Both the position numbers and the translations under genes were made by a program. Below are positions 1 to 7,281 of a stretch of 10,476 nucleotides of DNA, piece after piece. Positions within the stretch are counted from its first letter, which is position 1; each line of letters begins with the position of its first letter. This DNA comes from CAZUVM01 sp964623885 (GTDB taxonomy: Bacteria > Verrucomicrobiota > Verrucomicrobiia > Limisphaerales > UBA8199), in assembly GCA_964623885.1 (NCBI GenBank), contig CAZUVM010000178.1, positions 1 through 10,476 of the forward strand, in the 5' to 3' direction. The notes under the pieces are model-generated. The model did not search any database, was not told the DNA's origin, and worked only from the letters and a program-made list of their open reading frames with translations.

Positions 1-378
1 GTCGATGCGCAGGTCACGTTCGTTAAAGACAAGGACGGCAATATAACAAAGGCCATCCATCATCAGAATGGTCAGACAATTGATGCGCCAAAGCTCAAGG
101 ACATCGCGCAGGCCAAAGTGGAGCCCGCAACCTACGAAGCATTCTTAGGAAGGTACGACTATGGCGAAGGGAAAGCGATTATGACGGTGACGCGTGAAGG
201 GAGCCACTTGTACGCCCAACTGACTGGTCAGCCCAAATTCGAAATCTTTCCCAGCGGCCCGACTGATTTCTTTTGGAAAATCGTCGATGCGCAGGTGACT
301 TTTGTTAAGAATGCGGAGGGGAAGGTGACGAAAGCGGTCCATCATCAGGGCGGCCACACGCTGGAAGCACCACGACTG
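1..378 (+). repeat. Coding tandem repeat, 282 bp period (DUF3471 units)
   Basis: Bases 1-96 and 283-378 are paralogous copies. Both open with GTCGATGCGCAGGT and both encode VDAQVTFVK, then TKA, HHQ and a closing AP-(K/R)-L. The period is exactly 282 bp (94 codons), so the frame is kept. Only the last unit is complete within the window; more copies may lie upstream. The two copies differ at many third positions and at conservative residues, which suggests an old duplication rather than a fresh one. Confidence 0.85.
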
Positions 379-384
379 GATTGA
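1..384 (+). CDS. C-terminal end of a protein with tandem DUF3471 units (5' end outside window)
   Basis: The frame is open from base 1 and gives 127 residues before a TGA at 382-384, so the true start lies upstream. A GTG at 118 opens a shorter reading, but the residues before it clearly belong to the same protein. Residues about 47-120 match the DUF3471 pattern: YEAFLGRYDY, then VTREG, LTGQPKFEIFP, FFWKI, VDAQVTFVK and HHQGG. The first 32 residues match the second half of that unit at about 21 of 32 positions, with a period of 94 residues, so at least two units are fused. DUF3471 is usually a C-terminal appendage of serine beta-lactamase-like hydrolases or of other secreted or membrane peptidases, and its own function is unknown. 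The parent enzyme cannot be told from this fragment. The gene converges on the DUF3047 gene with 24 bp between the stops. Confidence 0.85.
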   Translation, partial: VDAQVTFVKDKDGNITKAIHHQNGQTIDAPKLKDIAQAKVEPATYEAFLGRYDYGEGKAIMTVTREGSHLYAQLTGQPKFEIFPSGPTDFFWKIVDAQVTFVKNAEGKVTKAVHHQGGHTLEAPRLD

Positions 385-408
385 ATCTGCGCTACGGATA
401 GCGGCGCG

Positions 409-1065
409 TTACGTCGCGCTCTCAAAGGCCAAATCGGCGAAGTAGCTTTCGGCGGAGCTTTTGGTATGCTGCGTATTTATCTGAAGGCGCACACCTGAAA
501 CCACTGGCGGCTCGCCCTTGTCGCCGTAGAGCTTCTTGTAATCTTCGTACACATTTCGGCTTTCGGTCAGCCACTTGCCTGCCTCTGCTTTGGCCGAGCG
601 CACGACGACTACTTTGATCGATATCCAAGGTGGAGCGAGCGCTTCACCGACGAGGTTTTTGGGCGCGGTTGTATCCCACAAATAAACGATTATTTGACGC
701 TTGTTAAAGGCTACAAAAAGCTGCGCGGCCTGATCATCGGTCTTTGAGTGCCGGAAATCGCCGCCCTCCGGCAATTTCGTCACTTTCCATTTCCAGGACA
801 ATATGGGGAATTTTTTCAGGTCGGCATTGACTGTGCGTTGCAGGGAAAAGGACGTGTTAGTGCTGCGCAGTTGAACTGCTTTCAACCCGTCAGTATCCAC
901 GATCGACACGCTTGCGCGACCCGACTTTTCCTTTAGTTGCCAACCGTTGGGAACGCCGTCCGAACCTAATCCTACTGCGAAGTCGCCGATAACCATCCGT
1001 TCGCCCGCCTGCGCAATCCCGGCGATACATAACACTAACGCTGTTAATCCAATAATTCTCACCAT
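409..1065 (-). CDS. Secreted DUF3047 family protein
   Basis: A 218-residue protein with a Sec signal peptide: residues 1-20 are hydrophobic and end in AQA, with cleavage likely before GERM. The mature part fits the DUF3047 family: SFSLQRTV (72-79), LSWKWKVTKLPEGGDFR (89-105), TDDQAAQLFVAF (109-120), YLWDTTAP (128-135), and a C-terminal GVRLQINTQHTKSSAESYFAD (191-211). Its length is typical of a complete single-domain member. The biochemical role of the family is unknown; the all-beta, exported layout suggests ligand or carbohydrate binding, but that is inference. The ATG at 1063-1065 is supported by an AAAGGAAAGA ribosome-binding stretch (about 1069-1078) just upstream. It is divergent from dprA across 128 bp and converges on the DUF3471 gene. 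No operon partner is visible. Confidence 0.85.
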   Translation of the reverse strand: MVRIIGLTALVLCIAGIAQAGERMVIGDFAVGLGSDGVPNGWQLKEKSGRASVSIVDTDGLKAVQLRSTNTSFSLQRTVNADLKKFPILSWKWKVTKLPEGGDFRHSKTDDQAAQLFVAFNKRQIIVYLWDTTAPKNLVGEALAPPWISIKVVVVRSAKAEAGKWLTESRNVYEDYKKLYGDKGEPPVVSGVRLQINTQHTKSSAESYFADLAFESAT

Positions 1066-1193
1066 CCGGTCTTTCCTTTTGTAAAGCGGCCTAATTTACC
1101 ACCTACGACGAGCCTTCTCCATTTTTTATTCACATATCAATCCAACTCATGTTTCGCTTGCGATAGTGAAGCAAACCCGCTATCCCCCCTGCC
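1066..1193. promoter_or_regulatory. Divergent intergenic region between the DUF3047 gene and dprA
   Basis: These 128 bp must hold promoters for both divergent genes. The middle is AT-rich (a run of six T at about 1122-1127). I could not pick convincing paired -35/-10 hexamers on either strand. The side facing the DUF3047 gene has a good Shine-Dalgarno-like sequence; the side facing dprA has none (a C-rich CCCCCCTGCC directly precedes the ATG). The most structured element is the imperfect inverted repeat at 1151-1176. Confidence 0.5.
1151..1176. promoter_or_regulatory. Imperfect inverted repeat 17 bp upstream of dprA (possible operator or leader hairpin)
   Basis: GTTTCGCTT (1151-1159) pairs with AAGCAAAC (1169-1176) across a 9-base loop, giving eight pairs with one bulged C. 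It ends 17 bp before the dprA ATG. It could be a protein-binding site or a 5'-leader hairpin. An arm this short can also arise by chance. Confidence 0.25.
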
Positions 1194-2297
1194 ATGGATG
1201 CACGCGAGGCGCTGGTGGCATTGAATCTCATCGAAGGAGTGGGACCCATTCGAGTGCGGCAGTTGCTCGAACATTTTGGGGATGCACCGAACATTCTCAG
1301 CGCATCGCACCAGGAACTGTTTCGGGTCAGAGGCATTGGTGAAGACACTGCCGCTGCTATCGTTAGGAGGGACCAGGCGCAACTATCCGCTGAGTTAAAA
1401 CGGGTCGAGGACTTTGGCTGCCGAATCGTCATTCAAAGCGATCCCGAGTACCCGGAATTATTAAAGCAGATTTATGACCCGCCGGTCGTGCTTTATGTTA
1501 AAGGCGAGTTGCAGCCTAAAGATAAGAATTCAATCGCCATGGTGGGCTCACGAATGACCACACATTACGGAATCGAAGTTGCGCGGAAGCTTGCGTACCA
1601 ACTTGCGTATTTGGGGGTGACCGTGGTGAGCGGTGGAGCGCGCGGTATCGACTCGGCGGCGCACCAGGGGGCTCTGAGCGGCAAAGGCCGCACCATTGCC
1701 ATTCTCGGAACGGGAATAAATTTGGTTACGCCCCCCGAGAACGTGAAGCTCTTTGAGCAGATTACGGCCAACGGCGCCATCGTGACGCAATTTCCGTTCA
1801 ATCGGCCAGGGGACAAACAATCCTTTCCCATCCGCAATCGGATTGTGGCCGGAATGACCCTTGGCACGGTCGTGGTCGAAGCCAATCTTACCAGCGGCGC
1901 GCTCATCACCGCCAATTTTGCCACCGAATATGGCCGCCAGGTGTTCGCGGTACCTGGCCGAATTGATTCGCCGCGCAGCAAAGGTTGCCATGATTTAATC
2001 AAAAAAGGGGCCAAGTTGTGTGAAGATGCTGAGGATATCCTAAGCGAGTTCGAGTATCTGTTTCCCGCTACAAATCGGCCGCCATCGGCTGCTGTCACTG
2101 GTGTGCTCCCTGCGCTGGAATTGTCCGAAAACGAACAACGGGTTTATGACACCCTCGATCACGAGGAATGCAACGTCGATGATGTGATTCGTAGAAGCGC
2201 TTTGCCTGCGTCGGCAGTTTCGGTGGCGCTGCTGAGCCTCGAGATGAAGCGCCTTATAAAGCAACTCCCGGGCAAGTTGTTTGTGAAGAATCAATGA
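1194..2297 (+). CDS. dprA: DNA processing protein DprA
   Basis: A 367-residue, full-length DprA/Smf protein. In the family it binds single-stranded DNA in the cytoplasm, shields incoming strands and loads RecA during transformation. Domains in order: helix-hairpin-helix repeats at about 8-27 (IEGVGPIRV) and 43-58 (VRGIGEDTA); a Rossmann fold at about 78-285 with MVGSR (116-120), SGGARGID (146-153), LGTGINLVTPPEN (171-183), FPIRNRIVAG (211-220), SGALITA (234-240) and FAVPGRIDSPRSKGC (251-265); and a winged-helix DprA C-terminal domain at about 305-365. SGGARGID replaces the commoner SGLARGID. The ATG at 1194 places the first HhH where expected, although no ribosome-binding site is visible. It lies 50 bp upstream of the Uma2 gene, probably co-transcribed. 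No other competence gene is nearby. Confidence 0.96.
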   Translation: MDAREALVALNLIEGVGPIRVRQLLEHFGDAPNILSASHQELFRVRGIGEDTAAAIVRRDQAQLSAELKRVEDFGCRIVIQSDPEYPELLKQIYDPPVVLYVKGELQPKDKNSIAMVGSRMTTHYGIEVARKLAYQLAYLGVTVVSGGARGIDSAAHQGALSGKGRTIAILGTGINLVTPPENVKLFEQITANGAIVTQFPFNRPGDKQSFPIRNRIVAGMTLGTVVVEANLTSGALITANFATEYGRQVFAVPGRIDSPRSKGCHDLIKKGAKLCEDAEDILSEFEYLFPATNRPPSAAVTGVLPALELSENEQRVYDTLDHEECNVDDVIRRSALPASAVSVALLSLEMKRLIKQLPGKLFVKNQ

Positions 2298-2347
2298 GCC
2301 CCTTTGGCTCTGGCGAAATCCGAACTTGCGGGCTACAATGATTTTGG

Positions 2348-2917
2348 ATGCCTGCAACAGTTGAAAAACGGCGATGGACAGACGCCGAGCTCATGGCCTT
2401 GCCTCGTGATGGTCGGAAGTACGAGCTGTTGGCAGGAGAAATACTGGTGAGTCCAACCGGTTTCCGACATGGATATATTGGAATACGCCTTGCGGCCGTG
2501 CTCATGGAATTTGCCCTTAAGAACGGTCTGGGCGTTGCCGTAGACTCCAGCACCGGTTTTCGGATGAAGAATGGAGACTGTCTTTCTCCTGATGTCTCCT
2601 TCGTGCGCAAAGAGCGGCTTCCGAAAACTGAAGAGGCGCTCGGAAAATTCTTTGAGGGAGGGCCTGATCTTGCGGTCGAGGTTATTTCTCCCGGCGAAAG
2701 AAAGAAACCACTCGAGCGCAAACTGGAGCAATACTTCGCAAACGGTTCGCGGCTGGTCTGGGTGATCGATCCAAAGCAACGCACGGTGCAAGTTTACCGT
2801 TCCGTTGAGATGTGCGAGACGCTGCGGGATGGGGACAAATTGAATGGCGAGTTAGTGTTGCCCGGATTCTTAATTCCCGTCAGCGAACTCTTCGACATGC
2901 CGGTATTCGGCCGGTGA
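2348..2917 (+). CDS. Uma2 family (DUF820) PD-(D/E)XK nuclease-like protein
   Basis: A 189-residue single-domain Uma2 protein. Features visible: an N-terminal WTDAELMALP (10-19); KYELLAGEILVSP (24-36) with the family glutamate E31; SPDVSFV (80-86) with the presumed catalytic D82; DLAVEVISPGE (107-117) with E111; and a lysine in the following helix (KLEQYF, K125). This is the D...ExV...K arrangement of PD-(D/E)XK enzymes. It then runs through the usual VWVIDPKQRTVQVYR strand (137-151) to a LPGF motif near the C-terminus. Family members are annotated as endonucleases, but few have been tested and the target is unknown. The catalytic residues are intact, so this copy may be active. Its stop lies 8 bp from the convergent hrpB stop. 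The nearness to dprA may be chance; Uma2 genes are often scattered as lone copies. Confidence 0.9.
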   Translation: MPATVEKRRWTDAELMALPRDGRKYELLAGEILVSPTGFRHGYIGIRLAAVLMEFALKNGLGVAVDSSTGFRMKNGDCLSPDVSFVRKERLPKTEEALGKFFEGGPDLAVEVISPGERKKPLERKLEQYFANGSRLVWVIDPKQRTVQVYRSVEMCETLRDGDKLNGELVLPGFLIPVSELFDMPVFGR

Positions 2918-2925
2918 GGAGTTAT

Positions 2926-5463
2926 CTATCGCCACTGGTGCTTAGGGTACTTTCGTTGGAGTTCCTGTTTCACACGCGGATACTGTTCTCGCCAGAAGCT
3001 GGCCAGATCCTGAGTGATTTGAACCGGGCGCATATTGGGCGCGAGGATGTGAACCAGCACGGTGACATGGCCCATCGCTATACTGGGCGTTCTGGTTACG
3101 TCATAGAGTTGCTGGATACGAACAGCCATATGCGGCGGAGCGCCAGCCTCGTAGTTAACCTTCGCGGCGTGGCCATTGCTTAAAGCAAGGCGCTCAGGCG
3201 CGTGCTTTTCCAGCAACTCTTGTTGGGCTGAATTGAGCCAGGCTCGCACCGACGGTTTTACCGGCTTATCTTTGATATCCTTGTATCCAATAGCGCCGTG
3301 GCAGAGTTGCTCGATCAGGTGCTGCCGATCTTCGTCCGTAATTGGCGGCAACGCCAACTCCGGGCACCATTGGCTAAGCAGGTTGAGGCGCAAGATCCAT
3401 TGCTCCACCGCGTGGTCCCATTCTTTTAATACCAGTCGACCTGCGATAACTTCCTGGGTCAGCAGGCGTGCCGCTTCGTCCGCCGGTGGTGGTTCGACCT
3501 GGCGCGTACCGAGCCCCAGGTCGCGAAACTTGAGTTGTTCCTCAGCGTAAACCCGTTTGGCGGTCGGATCATAGAAGACCCGTTGGGCGCTGCCGATGTC
3601 TTCGGGAAAGAGCTGCCTTAACCATGGCTCTTCAATTGCGGTGGCCAAGCTGAGCAATGTGTTTACCGTTTTGTCTTTGCCTTCCACCTCACGAACTTCC
3701 GCGGCCACCAGGAGCTGGCTGTTTTGCACAGCGCTTTCGCGCGCCAGAATGCCGCGCCGGCCATGCACCAAATCGCAACGCAGTGTGCCTGAATCGACCC
3801 GCCGCGCCACCCGGTCGCTGAACCCAATCAGGATGCATTTTTGCAAAGCCTCATCGGGCACTTCGCGCGGAGCGGTCTCGAGACCTTCGCGTTTGGCAAT
3901 GTCCAGAAATTGTTGGAATAGTGGTCCGACTTGGCGGGCAGTCACCATGTGAATGCCAAGGCGCCTGCACGCTTCAAGGCGGAATTGATTTTTAGAGGCG
4001 TAAGTCCAGGCGCGCATCAGCAACCAGAAATCACTGGCAGCTTTGTCGCCCAGCAGGTCCTCGCGGTAACGAGCCGTGCCGCTGTCGATATTGCGCAGCA
4101 GCAAATCGCGGCCTTGGGTCAGGGCTGCCACCAGGCACGCCTGGTAAACGCAGCCATACTCCGCCGCGGCGAGCAGCATGCGCGAGTAACGCGGATGCAA
4201 TGGGAACGCCAGCATCTTGCGTCCCACCGCAGTGATCTGCCCGGCATGGTCCAGCGCGCCCAAGTCCTGCAGCAATTCCTCGGCGTGGGTCAAAGCCTGA
4301 TCTTCGGGGTGCTCCAGCCAGCGGAATTTGCGAAGGTCCGCAACGCCGGAGGCCTTGAGCGTAAGCACGACCTCCGCCAGGTCCAGCCGCTTTACTTCCG
4401 GCAACTCCTGGGCCGGCCTATGAGCATGCTCATCTCGCGACCAGAGCCGCAGGCAGACTCCGGGCGCGGTCCGGCCCGCGCGACCCGCACGCTGGTCGGC
4501 AGAAGCGTGGCTGATTTTCTCGATCAACAGCGTATTAATGCTGCGATAGGGATCGTAGCGGGGAATCCGAGCCAAACCGCTGTCGATAACACAGCGGATG
4601 CCGGCAATGGTGAGAGAGGTTTCGGCCACATTAGTGGCAACGACCACTTTTCGTTTTTCATAACGCGCTACGGCCGCGTCCTGGTCACCCGGTGGCAACT
4701 CTCCATGCAGCGGCAGCAAGATGAACCCGCGCGAAGCGTCGGTGTGCCTTATCGCCTCAATCGTCTGCGAGATTTCAAAGCTACCCGGCATGAACACCAG
4801 CACATCGCCCTCACCGCCGGAACGGACGAATCGTTCGAAATCATCGGCCGCTTGCTCCCAAATCGGCCGCTTATCAGCGTAACTCGGTGAATCTGCATAT
4901 TCGATTTCGACAGGAAAAGTGCGGCCCTGCGATGCCAGAATGCGGCATGGCTGCAAGTAATCCTCCAGCCGTGCGGCGTCCAGCGTGGCGGACATCACCA
5001 GAATCTTGAGCTCGGGGCGCTCGCTATCCTGTAAGTCCAGCGCGCGAGCCAAAGTGATATCTCCGTAAAGATGCCGTTCGTGAAATTCGTCGAAGATCAG
5101 AGCAGAGACGCCAGTCAACTTCGGGTCCTGCACCATCTGCCGCAGCAACACGCCTTCTGTGACGTAGCGGATCCGAGTCTGCGGACCGGTGACGTTCTCG
5201 AACCGAATCTGGTAACCCACCTCTCGGCCTAATTCGACCTTGCGCTCCCACGCCACGCGTGCTGCCAAAAGTCTCGTGGCCAACCGTCGCGGTTGAAGGA
5301 TCACCACCTGTCCTTCGCCTAGCAAACCGTGGTCCAGCAGCATTTGCGGAACCTGGGTCGATTTGCCCGAACCGGTCGGCGCAGACACGATCAACCGCTT
5401 GGCATCGCGGACTCCGGCGATCAGCGCGGATTCAATTTCGTAGATGGGCAGCCTCTCGGGCAT
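2926..5463 (-). CDS. hrpB: ATP-dependent helicase HrpB (DExH-box)
   Basis: A cytoplasmic DExH superfamily 2 helicase of the HrpA/HrpB branch, 845 residues, the usual HrpB size. Motifs: Walker A APTGSGKST (28-36), LQPRRLAT (56-63), DEFHER (125-130), motif III SAT (158-160), TNVAETSLTI (277-286) and QRAGRAGRT (324-332). A helicase-associated region (about 400-500) follows. The HrpB-specific C-terminal domain ends in LVHILAPNMRPVQITQDLASFW and KYPKHQWR. The in-frame reading continues upstream without a stop to a TTG at 5688, but those 75 residues are polar, look like translated spacer and would overlap the divergent epimerase gene. ATG 5461-5463 (MPERLPIYEIESAL) puts Walker A where HrpB proteins have it. 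No clear ribosome-binding site is seen. The substrate of bacterial HrpB is not well established; RNA or ribonucleoprotein remodelling is inferred from relatives. Confidence 0.95.
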   Translation of the reverse strand: MPERLPIYEIESALIAGVRDAKRLIVSAPTGSGKSTQVPQMLLDHGLLGEGQVVILQPRRLATRLLAARVAWERKVELGREVGYQIRFENVTGPQTRIRYVTEGVLLRQMVQDPKLTGVSALIFDEFHERHLYGDITLARALDLQDSERPELKILVMSATLDAARLEDYLQPCRILASQGRTFPVEIEYADSPSYADKRPIWEQAADDFERFVRSGGEGDVLVFMPGSFEISQTIEAIRHTDASRGFILLPLHGELPPGDQDAAVARYEKRKVVVATNVAETSLTIAGIRCVIDSGLARIPRYDPYRSINTLLIEKISHASADQRAGRAGRTAPGVCLRLWSRDEHAHRPAQELPEVKRLDLAEVVLTLKASGVADLRKFRWLEHPEDQALTHAEELLQDLGALDHAGQITAVGRKMLAFPLHPRYSRMLLAAAEYGCVYQACLVAALTQGRDLLLRNIDSGTARYREDLLGDKAASDFWLLMRAWTYASKNQFRLEACRRLGIHMVTARQVGPLFQQFLDIAKREGLETAPREVPDEALQKCILIGFSDRVARRVDSGTLRCDLVHGRRGILARESAVQNSQLLVAAEVREVEGKDKTVNTLLSLATAIEEPWLRQLFPEDIGSAQRVFYDPTAKRVYAEEQLKFRDLGLGTRQVEPPPADEAARLLTQEVIAGRLVLKEWDHAVEQWILRLNLLSQWCPELALPPITDEDRQHLIEQLCHGAIGYKDIKDKPVKPSVRAWLNSAQQELLEKHAPERLALSNGHAAKVNYEAGAPPHMAVRIQQLYDVTRTPSIAMGHVTVLVHILAPNMRPVQITQDLASFWREQYPRVKQELQRKYPKHQWR

Positions 5464-5638
5464 GGGTGACCAACTTAAGCTTCCGAGCTCGATATTCAAA
5501 GCCCCAACAATGTGCCAGACAGGTGTTCGTTCCCGCGAAGCGTTTGGAGTACGGCGCTCTGCGTCACTTTGAGTTCGGAATTCCGTAGCAACCAACACCT
5601 TGACACATGGATCGGACGGCGTAGCCTTAATTCCCGCT
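5464..5638. promoter_or_regulatory. Divergent intergenic region between hrpB and the sugar operon
   Basis: These 175 bp separate two divergent start codons and should contain promoters for hrpB and for the operon beginning at 5639. A perfect 10-bp palindrome CGGAATTCCG lies at 5576-5585, about 54 bp upstream of the epimerase ATG, where an operator could sit. A TTGACA lies at 5600-5605 on the + strand, but no good -10 follows at the right distance. The minus-strand hrpB frame stays open across the whole region. Confidence 0.45.
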
Positions 5639-6481
5639 ATGCGATTCGGAATTAACACGTTCCTTCTCACCTCGCCCTTCACGAACAAAAGCGCAAAGCT
5701 ATTCCCTCATATCAAGCGCTGGGGTTTCGATACCGTGGAGATTCCGATCGAGGATCCCAGCCATGTCGACCCCGCTCTCCTGAAGCGTCAACTCGAAGAT
5801 GCCGAACTAATCTGCGGGTCTGTCTGTGCGTGCACGGGCAAGGACCGTGACCTGCGGGGCACCCCGCGCCAGCAGAAAATCGGGATGGATTACCTGAAGA
5901 AGGTAGTGGAGCAGGCCACCGAGATGGGCTGCCCAACAATCATTGGACCTGTTTACTCCGAGACCGGCCGTGCAGAGGCGGTTCCGCGGGCCGAATACCA
6001 ACGCCAGTGGAAAACGGTGGTCAAGAATCTGAAAGAGATCTCAAAACAGGCAGAGCAGAACGGGCGGCTAATTTGTCTCGAACCATTGAATCGATTTGAA
6101 ACAGATTTCATTAATACCTGCGACCAGGGGGTAAGGATGATTCAGGACGTCGACAGTCCCGCGCTTAAGCTCATGCTCGATACGTTCCACATGAACATCG
6201 AGGAGAAGAACCAGGCGGAAGCGATTCGCAGGGCTAGCAAGCACCTGGCGCATCTGCATGCTTGCGGCTGTGATCGAGGCACCCCAGGCAACGACCATAT
6301 CGATTGGGGCGGCATCGCTCAGGCGCTGAAGGAGATCGGTTTTCAGGGCGACATCGTTATCGAAGGATTTGCGACCCACGTGAAGCTGATTGCCCGCGCC
6401 GCCGCGATCTGGCGTCAAATCGAGCCCACGAACGAAGAAATTGCCGTGAAAGGGCTCAAGTTCTTACAACGCATTTTATGA
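5639..6481 (+). CDS. Sugar epimerase/isomerase-like TIM barrel (D-tagatose/D-psicose 3-epimerase type)
   Basis: A 280-residue cytoplasmic protein of the AP-endonuclease-2/xylose-isomerase-like TIM-barrel family. LEPLNRFETDFINT (147-160), LMLDTFHMNIEEK (178-190), HACGCDRGTPGNDHIDW (207-223) and IEGF (241-244) are the active-site segments of ketose 3-epimerases. Agrobacterium tumefaciens D-psicose 3-epimerase uses metal ligands E150, D183, H209 and E244, plus E156, H186 and R215. All seven recur here at a constant offset of two: E148, D181, H207, E242, E154, H184 and R213. A metal-dependent C3 epimerase or related sugar isomerase is therefore likely. The substrate is not known; 3-keto-sugar processing would fit the neighbours. 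ATG 5639 (MRFGINTF) was chosen over an upstream TTG at 5600. The stop overlaps the next start (ATGA at 6478-6481), so translation is probably coupled. Confidence 0.88.
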   Translation: MRFGINTFLLTSPFTNKSAKLFPHIKRWGFDTVEIPIEDPSHVDPALLKRQLEDAELICGSVCACTGKDRDLRGTPRQQKIGMDYLKKVVEQATEMGCPTIIGPVYSETGRAEAVPRAEYQRQWKTVVKNLKEISKQAEQNGRLICLEPLNRFETDFINTCDQGVRMIQDVDSPALKLMLDTFHMNIEEKNQAEAIRRASKHLAHLHACGCDRGTPGNDHIDWGGIAQALKEIGFQGDIVIEGFATHVKLIARAAAIWRQIEPTNEEIAVKGLKFLQRIL

Positions 6482-7278
6482 AATGGCTGTCTTTCCCTGA
6501 GATTGTGGCGCAAGGTCCATGCTTGTCTTGCGCGTTAATGCTGGCTGCATCGCTTGTCGCATTGAGTCAAACCGCTGACGACCTTCGCCGTCAAGGGAAT
6601 GGCGGTTGGACTTTGGTGGACGCCAAAGCAGACGAGGCCGGTTTCACATCGATTTTCAACGGCAAAGATCTCGACGGTTGGGACGGCAACCACGATTTAT
6701 GGTTTGTGCGCGACGGTGCCATTACCGGCCAGACAACGCCGGCGCATCCTGCGACAATTAATACTTTTCTGATCTGGACCAATGGTACTGTGGGAGATTT
6801 CGAGCTGCGCTGCTCATTTAAGCTGGTTCCAAATAATTCAGAGGGCTTTGCCAATTCAGGCATTCAGTACCGAAGCAAGGTTATGATTCCAGCCAGTTGG
6901 ACGGTTGGCGGCTACCAGGCCGATATGGAGGCCGGCCCAACTTATACCGGCATTCTCTACGAAGAACGCTGTCAGCGAGGGATTATGGCATTGAGAGGGG
7001 AAAAGGTCCTCTGGGACAAGCAGGGCAAAAAGCATGTAGTGGGCTCGGTCGGCAGTGCCGCAGAAATCGAGGGCTCTCTCAAAAAGGGAGACTGGAACGA
7101 TTATGTGATCGTGGCCAAAGGCAATCACCTCCAGCAGTGGGTCAACGGACACCAAACCATTGACGTAACCGACGAAACTGAAGGACAAGCGGCGAGTTCG
7201 GGCGTGCTCGCGCTTCAGTTGCATGTTGGTCAACCGTTCACCGTCCAATTCAAAAACATTCGGCTCAAGAAGCTCTAG
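6478..7278 (+). CDS. Secreted DUF1080 protein (3-keto-glycoside lyase/hydrolase family)
   Basis: A 266-residue protein of the DUF1080 (3-keto-disaccharide hydrolase) family. A hydrophobic signal segment at about 14-33 (ending LVALSQTA) suggests export. The domain spans about 55-266: the hallmark FTSIFNGKDLDGW (56-68), WFVRDGAITG (75-84), NSGIQYRS (126-133), GGYQADME (144-151), GDWNDY (204-209) and the terminal LALQLHVGQPFTVQFKNIRLKKL (244-266). The fold is jelly-roll, concanavalin-like. Characterised relatives in Bacteroides cleave glycosides oxidised at C3 by a partner dehydrogenase. The ATG at 6478 overlaps the epimerase TGA by four bases. The same frame is open upstream to 6304, but that stretch is arginine-rich shadow of the epimerase gene, and starting at 6478 leaves a normal signal peptide. 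It is followed after 3 bp by the ThuA gene. Confidence 0.9.
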   Translation: MKWLSFPEIVAQGPCLSCALMLAASLVALSQTADDLRRQGNGGWTLVDAKADEAGFTSIFNGKDLDGWDGNHDLWFVRDGAITGQTTPAHPATINTFLIWTNGTVGDFELRCSFKLVPNNSEGFANSGIQYRSKVMIPASWTVGGYQADMEAGPTYTGILYEERCQRGIMALRGEKVLWDKQGKKHVVGSVGSAAEIEGSLKKGDWNDYVIVAKGNHLQQWVNGHQTIDVTDETEGQAASSGVLALQLHVGQPFTVQFKNIRLKKL

Positions 7279-7281
7279 GCT

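Noticed and set aside
2296..2310. GAGCC/GGCTC hairpin at the end of dprA as a terminator.
   Set aside because: The stem is only 5 bp, overlaps the stop codon, and no T-run follows.
3931..4890. A 319-codon + strand open frame inside hrpB.
   Set aside because: It lies wholly antisense to a well-supported helicase; its product has no recognisable domain and has the composition of a codon-bias shadow.
5464..5520. Sigma-54-like TGGCAC upstream of hrpB on the minus strand.
   Set aside because: The -12 element does not fit: the sequence at the required distance reads GG instead of the invariant GC.
5600..5605. TTGACA as a -35 box for the sugar operon.
   Set aside because: At 17-19 bp spacing the downstream hexamers (AGCCTT, GCCTTA, CCTTAA) do not resemble a -10, and the ATG at 5639 would be too close.
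6304..6477. Upstream extension of the DUF1080 gene to 6304.
   Set aside because: The extra 58 residues are an arginine-rich frame shadow of the epimerase gene and would bury the signal peptide.
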